From NCBI GenBank assembly GCA_947498455.1, contig CANMKK010000014.1, positions 1 through 64,000 on the forward strand: a stretch of DNA of 64,000 nt, in the 5' to 3' direction. This document shows, in pieces, positions 63,698-64,000 of this stretch; position 1 is the first letter of the stretch, and each line of letters opens with the position of its first letter. The stretch comes from an uncultured Aquimarina sp. Its GTDB lineage: Bacteria; Bacteroidota; Bacteroidia; Flavobacteriales; Flavobacteriaceae. The notes beneath the pieces were generated by a model. The model saw only the letters and a list, made by a program, of their open reading frames with translations. It did not search any database and was not told the origin of the DNA. The position numbers and the translations under genes were made by a program.

Positions 63698-64000
63698 CTA
63701 TTGCATTACCATATAGTTATTCATTGATTTTTTAAGATCAAAATTGGGAGCGTATTTGCTTTTAGGATCTGAAAACAACTCATCGACACTTACGAACTCT
63801 TGAGTAAATCTGTTGTATTTTAATATGTTAAGAATTCCTGTGTTTGGTTTGTATCCTGTTTTTACACCGTCTCCATGGATGTTAAAAAAGCTATTATCCA
63901 TGTTAAAGGTTTTTTCGATTACCGCTAATGATGTATATGATTTATCAAACTTAACCACATCTGAGAATCCTGATATTCTACTATTATGGATGTAAACCAA
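63698..64000 (-). CDS. C-terminal part of an unrecognised protein (cut by window end)
   Basis: The frame is open through the right edge of the window, so only the last 100 or so residues are seen. They contain SLAVIEKTFNMDNSFFNIHG and KPNTGILNILKYNRFTQEF. There is no membrane segment or familiar motif, and I cannot name the family. The apparent first codon at the edge is not a real start. Confidence 0.55.
   Translation of the reverse strand: MVYIHNSRISGFSDVVKFDKSYTSLAVIEKTFNMDNSFFNIHGDGVKTGYKPNTGILNILKYNRFTQEFVSVDELFSDPKSKYAPNFDLKKSMNNYMVMQ

Noticed and set aside
1-64000. CRISPR array
   Set aside because: Repeats found are far apart, of differing lengths and without regular spacers; no cas genes are present.
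1-64000. tRNA, rRNA or tmRNA genes
   Set aside because: No T-loop or D-loop patterns with cloverleaf pairing were noticed, although a covariance-model search was not possible.

Overview
The window is a continuous stretch of chromosome from an AT-rich member of the Flavobacteriaceae (Bacteroidota). The evidence is the gene content: the type IX secretion and gliding protein SprA, a PorP/SprF-type protein, a PorG-type barrel encoded in the uppS-bamA-skp operon, Bacteroidota-type TonB proteins, a LytS/LytTR pair with TPR repeats, a GH3-family protein beside a DUF2797 protein, and promoters of the flavobacterial TTG-N17-23-TAnnTTTG type. An Aquimarina-like genus is possible, but the sequence alone does not prove it. 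I see no rRNA, tRNA, CRISPR array, prophage or complete insertion sequence.

Layout. 0.5-9.3 kb: ruvA, the giant sprA, gcvH and a VanZ-like gene. 9.4-12.1 kb: three tandem TonB-family genes; the second and third each follow a terminator and a sigma-54-like -24/-12 element. 12.3-17.6 kb: a respiratory assembly block with heme O synthase, two cytochrome c oxidase subunit III genes, a subunit IV gene, a Cys-less SCO-like protein, SCO, a DUF420 protein and a small Cys-containing membrane protein. 17.9-20.8 kb: a VIT/vWA/DUF2135 protein, also behind a sigma-54-like element. 21.0-28.2 kb: a tripartite ABC efflux cluster (ATPase, two permeases, adaptor, TolC, second adaptor). 28.4-33.5 kb: tsaB, then three tandem paralogs of an unrecognised secreted protein separated by about 1-kb spacers full of dispersed repeats. 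33.5-42.6 kb: YyaL-type thioredoxin protein, dodecin, Nfu-type scaffold, PorP/SprF protein, vWA lipoprotein and the LytS/LytTR system. 42.7-51.4 kb, minus strand: a secreted HExxH protein, murI, then the envelope operon CBS-nadK-porG-uppS-bamA-ompH-skp. 51.5-60.2 kb, plus strand: pdxJ, an alpha/beta hydrolase, FadL, an SGNH lipoprotein, a holin-like membrane protein, tig, clpP and clpX. 60.3-64 kb: a small secreted protein, GH3 and DUF2797 proteins, and a partial gene at the edge.

How the genes work together. Much of the window concerns the envelope: outer-membrane assembly (BamA, Skp/OmpH, UppS), type IX secretion (SprA, PorG, PorP/SprF), energy transduction (TonB) and efflux. A second theme is aa3/caa3-type oxidase assembly, although catalytic subunits I and II are not here. 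The most unusual content is not in well-known genes. It is (i) three sigma-54-like promoters, (ii) three families of dispersed intergenic repeats, one with inverted ends and an optional internal hairpin, and (iii) the three-paralog secreted-protein locus, whose first member overlaps tsaB in antiparallel coding orientation.

All calls rest on reading motifs by eye. No database search or alignment program was used, so percent identities are not given and functions of unrecognised genes are left open.
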